Source: Lysinibacillus sp. KCTC 33748 (GTDB taxonomy: Bacteria; Bacillota; Bacilli; Bacillales_A; Planococcaceae). Taken from it: 64,000 bases of DNA. Of the stretch, positions 1 to 8,976 are shown in pieces. Both the position numbers and the translations under genes were made by a program. The notes beneath the pieces were generated by a model, which was not told the DNA's origin, searched no databases, and saw only the letters and a program-made list of their open reading frames with translations. The stretch is from positions 186,001-250,000 of the forward strand of contig NZ_MWSJ01000003.1 of the NCBI RefSeq assembly GCF_002237755.1. The letters are read 5' to 3'. Position 1 is the first letter of the stretch, and every line of letters starts with the position of its first letter.

Positions 1-1
1 A

Positions 2-295
2 GAAAAATATGGATTTACAGAGTCTAATCAACATAGGCAATTGGATGACGATCTACACATATATCCATTTGAATATTTCTGTGCGAAGGACTTCGAATCA
101 GGAACGATTAACCAAACTGTTAATACATTTACGATCCATCACTTTAATGGTTCATGGTTGTCAGAGCAACAAAAAAAACGACATAAAAAAGTAATGCGTT
201 ATAAATATGCTATCAACAAATTATTTGGACCGAATGCTTTTGATCAGTTAAATAAAACACGTAAAAAATTAAATGGTATCAAGATTTTCGAGTGA
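2..295 (+). CDS. C-terminal end of a GT32-type sugar transferase (partial)
   Basis: The reading frame is open from the first bases of the window, so the 5' end lies outside. What remains is about 97 residues. The stretch IYPFEYFCAKDF followed by NTFTIHHFNGSW is the usual end of the GT32 / DXD sugar-binding glycosyltransferases (OCH1-like) found in capsule and exopolysaccharide operons. The catalytic DXD region is not in the window. It sits directly before a flippase and a GT2 transferase, so it belongs to a polysaccharide operon. The family call rests on the C-terminal motif only. Confidence 0.72.
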   Translation, partial: EKYGFTESNQHRQLDDDLHIYPFEYFCAKDFESGTINQTVNTFTIHHFNGSWLSEQQKKRHKKVMRYKYAINKLFGPNAFDQLNKTRKKLNGIKIFE

Positions 296-337
296 AAATG
301 TAATGCATAAAAGGACAAGTGGAGGCAAGGTGGACTA

Positions 338-1882
338 ATGAAGGAAATTCGGATGGGTGCTATTCTCTCTTACTTATCTATTGTTTGTACGTTTATAGTA
401 GCAATTGTGTTTACCCCTATTATGATTCGAATTCTTGGTCAAGAAGAATACGGATTATACTCATTAATTACAGTTTTTGTTGGGTATTTAACAATATTAG
501 ATTTTGGTTTAGGGAATGCAATTATTCGTTATATTTCTAATAATCGAGTAGTAGGTGATAAGGAGACGGAAGCTAGATTAAATGGCTTTTTTCTGCGGCT
601 ATTTTCGATTATAGGTGCGTTTACTCTTGCCATTGGGTGTTTTGTGTATTTCCAAGTAGAGACAATTTTTGGACAAAGCTTATCTTCATTGCAAATCGAA
701 AAGGCAAAAGTAATGGTAATAGTGATGACCGTAAGCTTTGCCTTACAATTTCCTTTAAGTGTTTTCTCTTCAATCCTTCAAGCCTATGAAAAATTCATAC
801 TAATTAAGTTAACTTCATTTATAAAAGTAATCGTACAACCGTTACTGATGCTGTTTTTCCTGTTACAAGATGCTGGTGCAGTCGGGATGGTTTATATTGT
901 AGCTAGCTTAAATGTATGTGTATTAATAATAAATTCTATTATTTGTTTGAAAACGTTAAAAGTACGATTTATCTTTTCTGGTTATAATCCAGGCCTTATA
1001 AAAGAAATATTCGTCTATTCATTTTTTTTGTTTGTGACAGTCATAGTGGATAAAATTTATTGGCAAACTGACCAAGTATTACTGGGGATTATGAAAGGAA
1101 CAGAAGATGTAGCCATTTATGCAATTGCTATACAATTTATTATGATATTTATGGCACTAGCACTTGCCATAAGTGATTTGTATTTGCCAAAGATTTCAAT
1201 GTTGGTGACACAAGCGGATGGTCTTATGGAAATTAATCGGTTATTTGTCAATGTTGGCGCCATTCAGCTAATGATTCTTGGATATGTATTAAGTGGCTTT
1301 TTTTTATTTGGTAAAACTTTCATCTCATTGTGGATAGGGGATGAATATTTAATCGTCTATCCGATCGTACTGATCATCATGTTGCCGTTTTCAGTCGATT
1401 TAATTCAAAATATAGGTCTGAGTGTGTTAAAGGCAAAAAATATGTTTAAGTTTCGAACAGTATTATTAATTACACTTGCTAGCACAAATATTATTCTATC
1501 TATTCCTGCCATCTATTTATTCGGGGTTATTGGAACAGCAATCATAACCGCGGTATCGTTATTTATTGGGAATGTATGTATTATGAATGTTTACTATGCA
1601 AAAAAAATACAACTAACTATTAAAAAATTTTGGATACGCATTAGCAAGATTTTCGTAGCTATTGTTATTGCGTCTCTTTTAATGAAAGGTATACTAATTG
1701 TTTTCCCACTTTCGAATACTTGGTACATTTTAGGGCTGTATATTGCCTTATACAGTATGATTTTCGGTATATCTTTGTTCACATTTGGAATTACTGCTTC
1801 TGATCGAAAATATTTAATTGGAAAAGTAAAAATGCTCAGCCTAGCTGGAGGGGTGAAATTTTGGGGTCAGAAATCCTCGTAA
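338..1882 (+). CDS. Polysaccharide flippase (Wzx / MATE-like, oligosaccharide exporter)
   Basis: 514 residues with about 12-14 hydrophobic segments spread over the whole length. The start MGAILSYLSIVCTFIVAIVF and the motif ILGQEEYGLYSLI are typical of the Wzx/RfbX polysaccharide exporters, which flip lipid-linked repeat units across the membrane. A GGAGG stands about 12 bases before the ATG. The end overlaps the next glycosyltransferase by 22 bases, which points to one transcript and coupled translation. The exported sugar cannot be told from sequence. Confidence 0.88.
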   Translation: MKEIRMGAILSYLSIVCTFIVAIVFTPIMIRILGQEEYGLYSLITVFVGYLTILDFGLGNAIIRYISNNRVVGDKETEARLNGFFLRLFSIIGAFTLAIGCFVYFQVETIFGQSLSSLQIEKAKVMVIVMTVSFALQFPLSVFSSILQAYEKFILIKLTSFIKVIVQPLLMLFFLLQDAGAVGMVYIVASLNVCVLIINSIICLKTLKVRFIFSGYNPGLIKEIFVYSFFLFVTVIVDKIYWQTDQVLLGIMKGTEDVAIYAIAIQFIMIFMALALAISDLYLPKISMLVTQADGLMEINRLFVNVGAIQLMILGYVLSGFFLFGKTFISLWIGDEYLIVYPIVLIIMLPFSVDLIQNIGLSVLKAKNMFKFRTVLLITLASTNIILSIPAIYLFGVIGTAIITAVSLFIGNVCIMNVYYAKKIQLTIKKFWIRISKIFVAIVIASLLMKGILIVFPLSNTWYILGLYIALYSMIFGISLFTFGITASDRKYLIGKVKMLSLAGGVKFWGQKSS

Positions 1883-2877
1883 CTGTTATTATACCGGTAT
1901 ATAACGCAGCACCGTATTTAAAGAAATGTCTAGCAAGTATTTGCCAACAAACGTTAAAGCCAATCGAAATTATTGCGATTAATGACGGCAGTACTGACGA
2001 TTCTCTTTCTATTTTACATCAATTGGCCTTACGAGATCAGCGAATAATCATTCATAATCAATCAAATGGTGGGGTAAGTCATGCTAGAAATATAGGGATT
2101 AACGAGGCAAGAGGTCAATACGTTACGTTTGTCGATGCGGATGATTGGATAGAGCCATCTATGTTGGAACGATTATATAGCGCTATTCAAGAAACAGAAA
2201 CTGAAATAGCTAAATGTGATGTTTTTGTAGATGGAAAAAATGATGGCAATCGTTTAAACTATCCGTCGACTGCAAATGAACTTTTTGACTCTCAGGAATG
2301 TTTGCATTTATTATTTACTGAATTTCATGAAAAACATTTCGGTTTTGCTTGTAGTAAATTGTATTCTAAAGCCTTTCTTGATCAATTTGGAATTCGATTT
2401 GAAGAGGATATGAATTTTTCTGAAGATGTTTTATTCATAACAAAAGCGATCACAAAGAGTAAGACAATTTGTTATGTGCCTCAGCAGCTTTATCATTACA
2501 ATGTGTTGCCACAGCAATCATTAACGAGAAGCTACCGTAAGAATGAGCGAGAAAAATATGATGTAATCTATGAACGTATTCGTGAGACATTAGTAGCTGA
2601 AAATATTTTTACATCCATTGAAACTAGCTTCAATGGATATGTATTTTCCGGTTTAGTAAATTTAACACTTCACATGCAGAGTTCCCCATATAAGGGGCTC
2701 GATTTATTAAAAGAGATTAAAGAAGAAATAGTCAGTTTTGTTGATGACTACCCTTATGTTCTTGAGATAAACCCAATAAAATTTTCATTGAAAAAGAAGC
2801 TCTATTATCAGTTGTTGAAAAAAAATGCTGTATCTACGCTAGCATTTATCATTTTTTTATCGATGAGGAAAAAATGA
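1861..2877 (+). CDS. Family 2 glycosyltransferase
   Basis: 338 residues. The N-terminal GT-A fold is clear: VTVIIPVYNAAPYLKKCLAS, then AINDGSTDDS and the DXD-type motif FVDADDWI at about residue 95. A mid-region EDVLF is also typical of capsule GT2 enzymes. The start is TTG with a GGAGGGG about 8 bases upstream; no better ATG exists before the conserved fold. It overlaps the flippase gene and is the last sugar-assembly gene before the chain-length regulator. Donor and acceptor are unknown. Confidence 0.88.
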   Translation: MGSEILVTVIIPVYNAAPYLKKCLASICQQTLKPIEIIAINDGSTDDSLSILHQLALRDQRIIIHNQSNGGVSHARNIGINEARGQYVTFVDADDWIEPSMLERLYSAIQETETEIAKCDVFVDGKNDGNRLNYPSTANELFDSQECLHLLFTEFHEKHFGFACSKLYSKAFLDQFGIRFEEDMNFSEDVLFITKAITKSKTICYVPQQLYHYNVLPQQSLTRSYRKNEREKYDVIYERIRETLVAENIFTSIETSFNGYVFSGLVNLTLHMQSSPYKGLDLLKEIKEEIVSFVDDYPYVLEINPIKFSLKKKLYYQLLKKNAVSTLAFIIFLSMRKK

Positions 2878-3030
2878 ATTACTTGTTGTATTAGGAATAA
2901 CATAGGACATAAATTTATATAATAAATATATAATTGAGTATTTCATTTTACTAGCTACTATACCAATTAACTATGAATATCACACTCCATTACACAAATT
3001 TAGATAGTTTAGGGGAAGGAGATATACTCG

Positions 3031-3756
3031 ATGGAGAATTCGATTCAAGTAAAGGCGATAGTAAAAATCTTACGAAAACGTTTGCTTCTTATTCTTTCGA
3101 TAATTATAATCGCGATGGCATTGGCTGCTTATGTTAGTTACTATGTCATCACGCCTGTATATCAAGCTGAAACTCAAATATTAATCAACCAAAAAAATAC
3201 GGATCAACAACAAATGTATACGGGTGCATATTCAATTGAGACAGATTTACAATTAATAAATACGTATAATGTCATTATAAAAAGCCCAGCTATTCTATCA
3301 AAAGTAATTGAAGAGTTGAAATTAGAATTATCTCCCGAACAATTAGCAGAAAAAATTACGGTCAATAATGAAAGCCAATCACAAGTAGTTTCTATAAAGA
3401 TTCTTGATGAAAAGCCAGCACGAGCGGCGGAGGTTGCCAATAGGATAATAGATGTCTTTAAAGAAGATATTCAAAAACTGATGAACGTAGATAATATCAA
3501 TGTCCTTTCAGTAGCTAAATTAGCTGATGACCCACAACCAGTGAAGCCGAAAAAAATTCTAAATATTGCGATTTCCGGTTTTCTTGGACTACTTTTAGGA
3601 ACAGGCATTGCATTTAGTGTAGAATTTTTCGATTCAACAATAAAGACAGAGCAGGAAATTGAAGAGCTATTAAATTTACCGATAATAGGATTCGTGAGTT
3701 CAATAAAAGAAGGCAGAGGATCTATCTCTACTAGACGAGGGAGACGAGTCACATAA
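3031..3756 (+). CDS. Wzz/CapA-type chain-length regulator and kinase activator
   Basis: 241 residues with a transmembrane segment near residues 18-40, an extracytoplasmic Wzz domain containing the conserved VYQAETQILI, and a second transmembrane segment around 182-205 preceded by the proline motif PQPVKPKK. This is the layout of CapA/CpsC/YveK modulators, which control polymer length and activate the partner tyrosine kinase. A GGGGAAGGAG lies before the ATG. Its TAA overlaps the kinase ATG by one base, so the two are translated together. About 150 untranslated bases separate it from the glycosyltransferase, where a separate promoter may lie. Confidence 0.9.
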   Translation: MENSIQVKAIVKILRKRLLLILSIIIIAMALAAYVSYYVITPVYQAETQILINQKNTDQQQMYTGAYSIETDLQLINTYNVIIKSPAILSKVIEELKLELSPEQLAEKITVNNESQSQVVSIKILDEKPARAAEVANRIIDVFKEDIQKLMNVDNINVLSVAKLADDPQPVKPKKILNIAISGFLGLLLGTGIAFSVEFFDSTIKTEQEIEELLNLPIIGFVSSIKEGRGSISTRRGRRVT

Positions 3757-4469
3757 TGTTTAAAATGAAAAATAAAAAAAAGAAAGCATTAGCGATGATG
3801 CAACGGAAACTATTGACTAACGTACACACAACTTCTATTATTTCTGAGCAGTTTCGAACAATTCGAACAAATTTAAAATTTGCGCTCCCTAATTTATCGT
3901 GTAAAACAATTTTAGTGACATCATCTATCCCTGGTGAAGGAAAGACAACGAATGCAGCAAATATTGCGATCGTTTTTGCTCAAGAAGGTAAAAAAGTTTT
4001 AGTAGTGGATGCTGATATGCGAAGACCTGCTATCCACTATACATTTGAATTGCATAATATTTCAGGTCTATCAAGTGTACTGATACAAAATGACACGTTG
4101 AGCGAAGCGATACAAGAAACGTTTATAGAAGGATTATTTGTCCTCACTAGTGGACCAATCCCACCTAATCCTGTAGAGCTTCTTGCTTCAGAAATGATGG
4201 ATACGTTAATAGAAAAAATGATAGATTTTTATGATGTAATCATCTTTGATACGCCACCTGTTAATTCTGTGACCGATGCACAAATTTTAGCGAATAAAAC
4301 AGATGGTGCACTACTTATTGTTAATACTGGAGTAGTAGAGAAATCTAGTGTTGTCAAAGCGAAAAATTCCTTACTAGTAGCACAAGCAAAAATATTAGGC
4401 GTTGTTATGAATAACTATGCTCTGCCCAAAGAACAATATAAGAACCAGTATTATCATACAAGAAAATAG
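3756..4469 (+). CDS. Bacterial tyrosine kinase (BY-kinase), CapB/CpsD type
   Basis: 237 residues of the ParA/MinD-like BY-kinase fold. Visible motifs are Walker A (SSIPGEGKTT, near residue 55), Walker A' (VLVVDADMRRP) and Walker B (VIIFDTPP). The C-terminus carries a tyrosine cluster (NYALPKEQYKNQYYHTRK), the usual autophosphorylation site. The short Gram-positive form works with the separate membrane activator encoded just upstream and controls polymer assembly. It is the last gene of the operon, followed by a strong terminator. Confidence 0.93.
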   Translation: MFKMKNKKKKALAMMQRKLLTNVHTTSIISEQFRTIRTNLKFALPNLSCKTILVTSSIPGEGKTTNAANIAIVFAQEGKKVLVVDADMRRPAIHYTFELHNISGLSSVLIQNDTLSEAIQETFIEGLFVLTSGPIPPNPVELLASEMMDTLIEKMIDFYDVIIFDTPPVNSVTDAQILANKTDGALLIVNTGVVEKSSVVKAKNSLLVAQAKILGVVMNNYALPKEQYKNQYYHTRK

Positions 4470-4485
4470 AAATCAGTACCGTCCG

Positions 4486-4520
4486 CCTGACAAGTACCTA
4501 ATAGCTTGTCAGGTTTTTTT
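4486..4520 (+). terminator. Intrinsic terminator of the polysaccharide operon
   Basis: CCTGACAAG pairs with CTTGTCAGG, a perfect 9-bp stem with a 10-base loop, followed by seven T. It lies 17 bases after the kinase stop. Confidence 0.9.
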
Positions 4521-4659
4521 ATAGACAATCAGAAAGAGTATCAGCGCCTATATTTTCAAGCCTAAAAAGCATCTGTTAAATACGCTAGACGGACATAATT
4601 TTGCGTTTGTCTTTGAATTGGTGGTAAAATATAAGGTGCTAATTAATGAAAGAGTGGTT

Positions 4660-5463
4660 ATGAAAATGAAAGTTTTATTTATTGGGGATATTGTAGGTTC
4701 GATCGGCCGAGATGCAGTGGAAAAGTATTTACCACGCTTAAAGAAAAAATATAATCCAGACGTTGTTATTGCCAATGGTGAAAACGCAGCAGCAGGACGT
4801 GGAATTACACGTAATATTTATAATGACCTATTGCAAATGGGTGTAGATGTCATTACGATGGGTAATCACACTTGGGATAATAAAGATATTTTTGATTTTA
4901 TAGATGATGCAGATTATTTAATACGCCCTGCAAACTTTTCAAGTGATGCACCAGGTAAAGGCATGGTGCAAATTTCAAAAAACGGTGTAACACTATCTGT
5001 TATTAATTTACATGGTCGAGTGTTTTTACCTCCTCACGAGGATCCATTTGCGATGGCAGAGAAATTAATCGAAGAAGCGCATAAAACGTCACCGCTTGTA
5101 TTCGTGGATTTTCATGCAGAAGCGACAAGTGAAAAAATTGCGCTTGGATGGCATTTAGATGGAAAGGCCTCTGCAGTAGTTGGTACACATACACATGTGC
5201 AAACAGCTGATTCACGTATTTATCCAAATGGAACAGCCTATATTACGGACGTTGGTATGACAGGTCCATACGATGAAATTTTAGGTATGACGAAGGAAAG
5301 TGTCATTTATAAATTCCAAACAAATATGCCATCTCGTTTTGAAGTGCCTAAAAAAGGACGCGATGTGTTAAGTGGTTTCTTTGTAGACATTGATGATAAA
5401 ACAGGCAAAGCTCGTCATTGTGAGCGGGTGTATATAAACGAAGATTATCCGTTCCAAGCATAA
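4660..5463 (+). CDS. ymdB: Metallophosphoesterase YmdB (2',3'-cAMP phosphodiesterase)
   Basis: 267 residues from the ATG at 4660, close to the usual length of the family. The metal-site motifs are all present: FIGDIVGSIGRD, NGENAAAGRG, MGNHTWDN, DFHAEATSEK and GTHTHVQTAD. In Bacillus subtilis YmdB hydrolyses 2',3'-cAMP and affects biofilm, motility and nanotube formation. An in-frame TTG-type extension to 4618 lacks a ribosome site, whereas GAAAGAGTGG precedes 4660. In B. subtilis rny (RNase Y) lies just upstream; here polysaccharide genes occupy that place. Confidence 0.95.
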   Translation: MKMKVLFIGDIVGSIGRDAVEKYLPRLKKKYNPDVVIANGENAAAGRGITRNIYNDLLQMGVDVITMGNHTWDNKDIFDFIDDADYLIRPANFSSDAPGKGMVQISKNGVTLSVINLHGRVFLPPHEDPFAMAEKLIEEAHKTSPLVFVDFHAEATSEKIALGWHLDGKASAVVGTHTHVQTADSRIYPNGTAYITDVGMTGPYDEILGMTKESVIYKFQTNMPSRFEVPKKGRDVLSGFFVDIDDKTGKARHCERVYINEDYPFQA

Positions 5464-5470
5464 GAAGAGA

Positions 5471-5508
5471 AACTATTGTGTATGAAAAAATGCACAATAG
5501 TTTTTTGT
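5471..5508 (+). terminator. Terminator after ymdB
   Basis: AACTATTGTG pairs with CACAATAGTT around a 12-base loop and runs into a T-rich tail, eight bases after the ymdB stop. Confidence 0.88.
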
Positions 5509-5555
5509 TTTGAAAATTTGTTAATTCAATGAAATTAAAGCACCATAATAAAATA

Positions 5556-5643
5556 TGACTCTTCGGCAAAACGAGGGGTGATTTCCGTTCCTACTTGGGC
5601 TTTCTTTGGGTGTCGGGGCAACAGATGTTTGCTGCGCGACCAG
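5556..5643 (-). repeat. Dispersed intergenic repeat, copy G (degenerate)
   Basis: Read on the minus strand it contains the family signature GGAACGGAAATCA followed by CCCCTCGTTTTGCCGAAGAG. The inner part is shortened and diverged. It lies between the ymdB terminator and the next terminator. Confidence 0.6.
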
Positions 5644-5656
5644 TGGTACTATTCCA

Positions 5657-5692
5657 ATGAAAAAGAGCGCCCTTATTGGGTGCTTTTTTTTA
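5657..5692. terminator. Bidirectional terminator between ymdB and the minus-strand gene
   Basis: AGCGCCC pairs with GGGTGCT (loop TTATT) with T7 on the plus side and a T-rich run on the minus side. The stop codon of the minus-strand gene lies in the loop. Confidence 0.75.
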
Positions 5693-6092
5693 TGAGGGTA
5701 AATAATTCTTTTACAGATTCGTCCTCTTGTATTTTGTAATTTTTACCGTCAAACTGTAGGATGCCACTTTCAATGATAGAGATATGGTATGAATTATTGT
5801 TGTGATAAATAATGAACGTGTATCCTTCCAAATGAGAAAATTCAGAGTGAGACTGTTTAACTTTTAAATCTTCCAGTGAACCAATTAATGTTGGAAATAT
5901 AGGATTGTCTTTAATAACGTTTGTTATAGTTGTCGTTGATTCATTTAAGATACCAATTTTATTAATTTCTTCGCTTAAATTAACTGTATGTAGTAAATCT
6001 TTAACAAAGCTTTTTGTTTTGTATTCGTTGAAAAAGTAAATTGAGACTGCTATTAAAATTAAAGCTTTAATAAAAATTATTTTTTTCTTCAT
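5673..6092 (-). CDS. Small unknown protein with an N-terminal membrane anchor
   Basis: 139 residues from the ATG at 6092, which has AAGGAG 9 bases upstream; a TTG further out directly abuts that site and is unlikely. MKKKIIFIKALILIAVSIYF is a signal-anchor or signal peptide without an obvious cleavage site or lipobox Cys. The rest is polar, with a beta-rich end (YTFIIYHNNNSYHISIIESG). I do not recognise a family. It is probably a membrane-anchored extracytoplasmic protein. It is transcribed alone, opposite to its neighbours. Confidence 0.6.
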   Translation of the reverse strand: MKKKIIFIKALILIAVSIYFFNEYKTKSFVKDLLHTVNLSEEINKIGILNESTTTITNVIKDNPIFPTLIGSLEDLKVKQSHSEFSHLEGYTFIIYHNNNSYHISIIESGILQFDGKNYKIQEDESVKELFTLIKKSTQ

Positions 6093-6349
6093 TCGAAACA
6101 ACTCCTTAAATTATTGGGATTTTAATCATTTTCGAATTTTTAGTCAAGAATAGGTTACTATCATTCTCGGTTGTTTAAGTGCCCATTGTTGCACCTACTA
6201 TAGAAAGAGGGATTCGATGGGAGAATATGAGTCTTTAATCGGTTTAATGAGCAATACAGACTTTCCAATTGTCGCTTTTTTGGCCTTTTGGAAGTTCGAT
6301 AAATCACTGACTGGCTTGAAGAAGCTGGAAATGGTAAGACGAATACGGT

Positions 6350-6445
6350 TTCTTTCACTTCGCTTTCGTCGCAGAGCAAAGATTTCCGCAGAGATAGCGA
6401 GTAGTCTGGAACGGAAATCATCCCACGTTTTGCAAAGGAGCCATA
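6350..6445 (+). repeat. Dispersed intergenic repeat, copy H (fragment)
   Basis: Ends in TGGAACGGAAATCATCCCACG and TTTTGCAAAGGAGCCATA, the right end of the repeat family. The segment just before it (CTTCGCTTTCG...AGAGCAAAG) is the inner module of copy A in inverted order, so this copy looks rearranged. A 79-codon frame at 6217-6456 runs through it and is not a believable gene. Apart from this fragment the gap 6093-6657 shows nothing clear. Confidence 0.5.
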
Positions 6446-6657
6446 GTTATTTATAATGGCGCCTTTATTTCAATGACAAAGTAATTTTTTAACTGTAATT
6501 ATCAGTCTTTTTAGATTGTTTTGATATATAAGAAATGAAAATAGTCTATTTCCTTCTCGTCGAGCATAAAATGACCTATCGACAATAACTTGAGGTCCAA
6601 AAGGGGGACATGAGTTGTTGAGCGTAAACACTATTCGCGAAACGGGGAGGAATAATT

Positions 6658-6924
6658 GTGGATTCATTAAAAGTATCATCACGCTCTAATCCAAATTCAG
6701 TTGCAGGTGCATTAGTCGCGGTAATCAGAGAAAAAGGGCAAGCAGAAATGCAGGCAGTTGGGGCAGGTGCACTTAACCAAGCCGTGAAAGCAGTGGCCAT
6801 TGCACGCGGATTTGTAGCGCCAAGTGGCACAGATTTAATTTGCGCACCGGCGTTTGCCGATATTTTAATTGCTGGTGAGGAACGTACAGCCTTAAAGCTT
6901 CTTGTGGAAAAACGTATTCGATAA
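6658..6924 (+). CDS. spoVS: Stage V sporulation protein S
   Basis: 88 residues, near-identical in layout to SpoVS (Alba-like fold, about 86 residues). The conserved core GAGALNQAVKAVAIARGFVA and PSGTDLI is intact. The start is GTG with GGGGAGG 7 bases upstream. SpoVS acts in septation and coat or cortex assembly during sporulation and in B. subtilis is sigma-H dependent; I could not fix a sigma-H promoter here. It follows ymdB as in B. subtilis, but 1.2 kb away. Confidence 0.96.
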   Translation: MDSLKVSSRSNPNSVAGALVAVIREKGQAEMQAVGAGALNQAVKAVAIARGFVAPSGTDLICAPAFADILIAGEERTALKLLVEKRIR

Positions 6925-6940
6925 AAAAGTAATGAAGTAA

Positions 6941-6977
6941 AATGCCTTGCACATAATAAGCTGCAAGGCATTTTTTT
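6941..6977 (+). terminator. Terminator of spoVS
   Basis: AATGCCTTGCA pairs with TGCAAGGCATT, 11 bp, followed by T-rich sequence. Confidence 0.93.
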
Positions 6978-7236
6978 CGTTTATATAGACAATAAGGATA
7001 TCAGGAAGAGAATCCCTCATGCTCTACATACTAACATGTTAAATGTCACTTGAATTCAGCAAGCAAATTTTTTAAACTTAATTGATTTGATAATTACAAC
7101 TTTATGAACGCTATTTTCAGTCAAAGGTCTGAATTTCGCTGAAATCGCGTAATAACAATAGTGCAGACCGTTTCTTCGTGTTAAACTTATGAAGGAAAAA
7201 TAATAGTATATACATTGGATCTAAGGAGTTGTTGAC
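6978..7236. other. korA upstream region, no gene seen
   Basis: About 260 bases with no coding potential. It holds a weak inverted repeat (TTTCAG near 7115 and CTGAAA near 7139) and AT-rich sequence just before korA (TAATAGTATATAC at 7201) that could be the promoter. No recognisable regulator site was found. Confidence 0.4.
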
Positions 7237-8976
7237 ATGTTACATCAGCTTTCATGGAAAGTCGGTGGGCAACAAGGTGAAGGGATTGAAAGTACAGGGG
7301 AAATTTTCTCAATGGCAATGAATCGTTTAGGTTACTTCCTATACGGTTACCGTCATTTCTCTTCTCGAATTAAAGGTGGCCATACGAATAATAAAATTAC
7401 AGTTCGTCCAACAGAAGTACGTTCAATTGCGGATGATTTAGATATTTTAGTAGCGTTCGATCAAGAAACAATCGACGTCAATTATAAAGAGTTAACAGAA
7501 AATGGGATTATTTTAGCGGATGCAAAATTTGATCCAGTGAAGCCAGAAGATTCAAAAGCGCCATTATTTGCGGTACCTTTTACAGAGGTAGCTGCAGAGC
7601 TAGGTACTTCGTTGATGAAAAATATGGTGGCAATCGGGGCAACAGCTTCATTGCTAAATCTAGAAGATGAAGTGTTCCAAAATGTTGTAGATGATATTTT
7701 TGGCAGAAAAGGTGAAGAAGTTGTTCAGAAAAACATGGAGGCAATTACACGCGGCCATGAATTAATGAATGAGCTTTTAGGCGATCGTGTAGGTGAATGG
7801 GCTCTAGCACCAGCAGACGGTAAACGCCGTATGTTCATGATTGGGAACGATGCAATAGCACTTGGTGCACTTGCAGCTGGGACACGCTTAATGGCAGCTT
7901 ACCCAATTACACCAGCTTCTGAGATTATGGAATACCTTATTAAAAAATTACCGAATTTCGGTGGTACGGTTATTCAAACAGAAGACGAAATTGCTGCAGC
8001 GACAATGGCAATTGGGGCAAACTTTGGTGGGGTTCGTGCCTTTACAGCTTCAGCTGGTCCGGGTCTTTCATTAATGATGGAAGCAATTGGTCTTTCAGGT
8101 ATGACAGAGCAGCCACTAGTAGTTGTTGACACACAACGTGGTGGTCCATCAACAGGGTTACCAACAAAACAAGAGCAATCAGATTTAATGGCGATGTTAT
8201 ATGGTACGCATGGTGAAATTCCTAAAGTAGTGATTGCACCTTCTACAATGGAAGAAGCATTCTTTGACACAATCCAAGCGTTTAACATTGCGGAGGAATT
8301 ACAATTACCAGTTATTTTAATGACTGACTTGCAATTATCTCTAGGGAAACAATCTGTAGAGCCATTCGATTACAGTAAAATAGAAATCCGCCGTGGTAAA
8401 ATTGTTACTGATGACATTGAAGAAGCAGCTGATAAAGCATACTTCAAACGTTATGAGAATACGGAAGACGGTATTTCACCGCGTGTGCTACCTGGTACAT
8501 TAAACGGTATTCACCATGTAACAGGGGTTGAGCACGATGAAACAGGTAAGCCATCGGAAGCAACTGGTAACCGTCAAGTACAAATGGATAAACGTTTCCG
8601 TAAGCTAGAGGCATTGAAATTTGATAATCCAGTATTTTCAAATACGCCACATGAAGAAGCGGATATTTTATTAGTCGGCTTTAACTCAACACGTGGAGCT
8701 ATTGAAGAAGTACAAGAACGATTAAATGCTCAAGGTATGAAGGTGAATCATGCACATATTCGTTTAATTCACCCATTCCCGTCTGCTGAAGTGGCACCAC
8801 TTGTAGAAAAAGCGAAAAAAGTAATCGTTGTAGAAAATAACTACACAGGTCAATTAGCAAATATTATGAAGATGAATATTGGTGGTCACGATAAAATCGA
8901 GACGATCACAAAATATAATGGTACACCATTCTTGCCAGGTGAATTAGAAAATCGTGTGAAGGAGTTGACTCGCTAA
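7237..8976 (+). CDS. korA: 2-oxoacid:ferredoxin oxidoreductase, fused gamma/alpha subunit
   Basis: 579 residues. The N-terminal third (GGQQGEGIESTGEIFSMAM, HTNNKITVRP) is the gamma domain, followed by the alpha/pyrimidine-binding domain (AAYPITPASEIMEYL, then AFTASAGPGLSLMMEAIGL and STGLPTKQEQSDL). Together with KorB it makes the TPP-dependent enzyme that converts 2-oxoglutarate (or another 2-oxoacid) and CoA to the acyl-CoA with reduction of ferredoxin. The fused two-subunit form is common in Bacillales next to miaB. AAGGAG precedes the ATG; the TAA overlaps the korB ATG by one base. The substrate is assigned by family, not by a visible residue. Confidence 0.93.
   Translation: MLHQLSWKVGGQQGEGIESTGEIFSMAMNRLGYFLYGYRHFSSRIKGGHTNNKITVRPTEVRSIADDLDILVAFDQETIDVNYKELTENGIILADAKFDPVKPEDSKAPLFAVPFTEVAAELGTSLMKNMVAIGATASLLNLEDEVFQNVVDDIFGRKGEEVVQKNMEAITRGHELMNELLGDRVGEWALAPADGKRRMFMIGNDAIALGALAAGTRLMAAYPITPASEIMEYLIKKLPNFGGTVIQTEDEIAAATMAIGANFGGVRAFTASAGPGLSLMMEAIGLSGMTEQPLVVVDTQRGGPSTGLPTKQEQSDLMAMLYGTHGEIPKVVIAPSTMEEAFFDTIQAFNIAEELQLPVILMTDLQLSLGKQSVEPFDYSKIEIRRGKIVTDDIEEAADKAYFKRYENTEDGISPRVLPGTLNGIHHVTGVEHDETGKPSEATGNRQVQMDKRFRKLEALKFDNPVFSNTPHEEADILLVGFNSTRGAIEEVQERLNAQGMKVNHAHIRLIHPFPSAEVAPLVEKAKKVIVVENNYTGQLANIMKMNIGGHDKIETITKYNGTPFLPGELENRVKELTR

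Noticed and set aside
6217-6456. 79-codon open frame after spoVS-upstream hairpins, with AAAGAGGG before its ATG
   Set aside because: It runs through repeat copy H, has a composition rich in Arg/Ser without a fold, and shows no family; it is most likely a by-product of repeat sequence.
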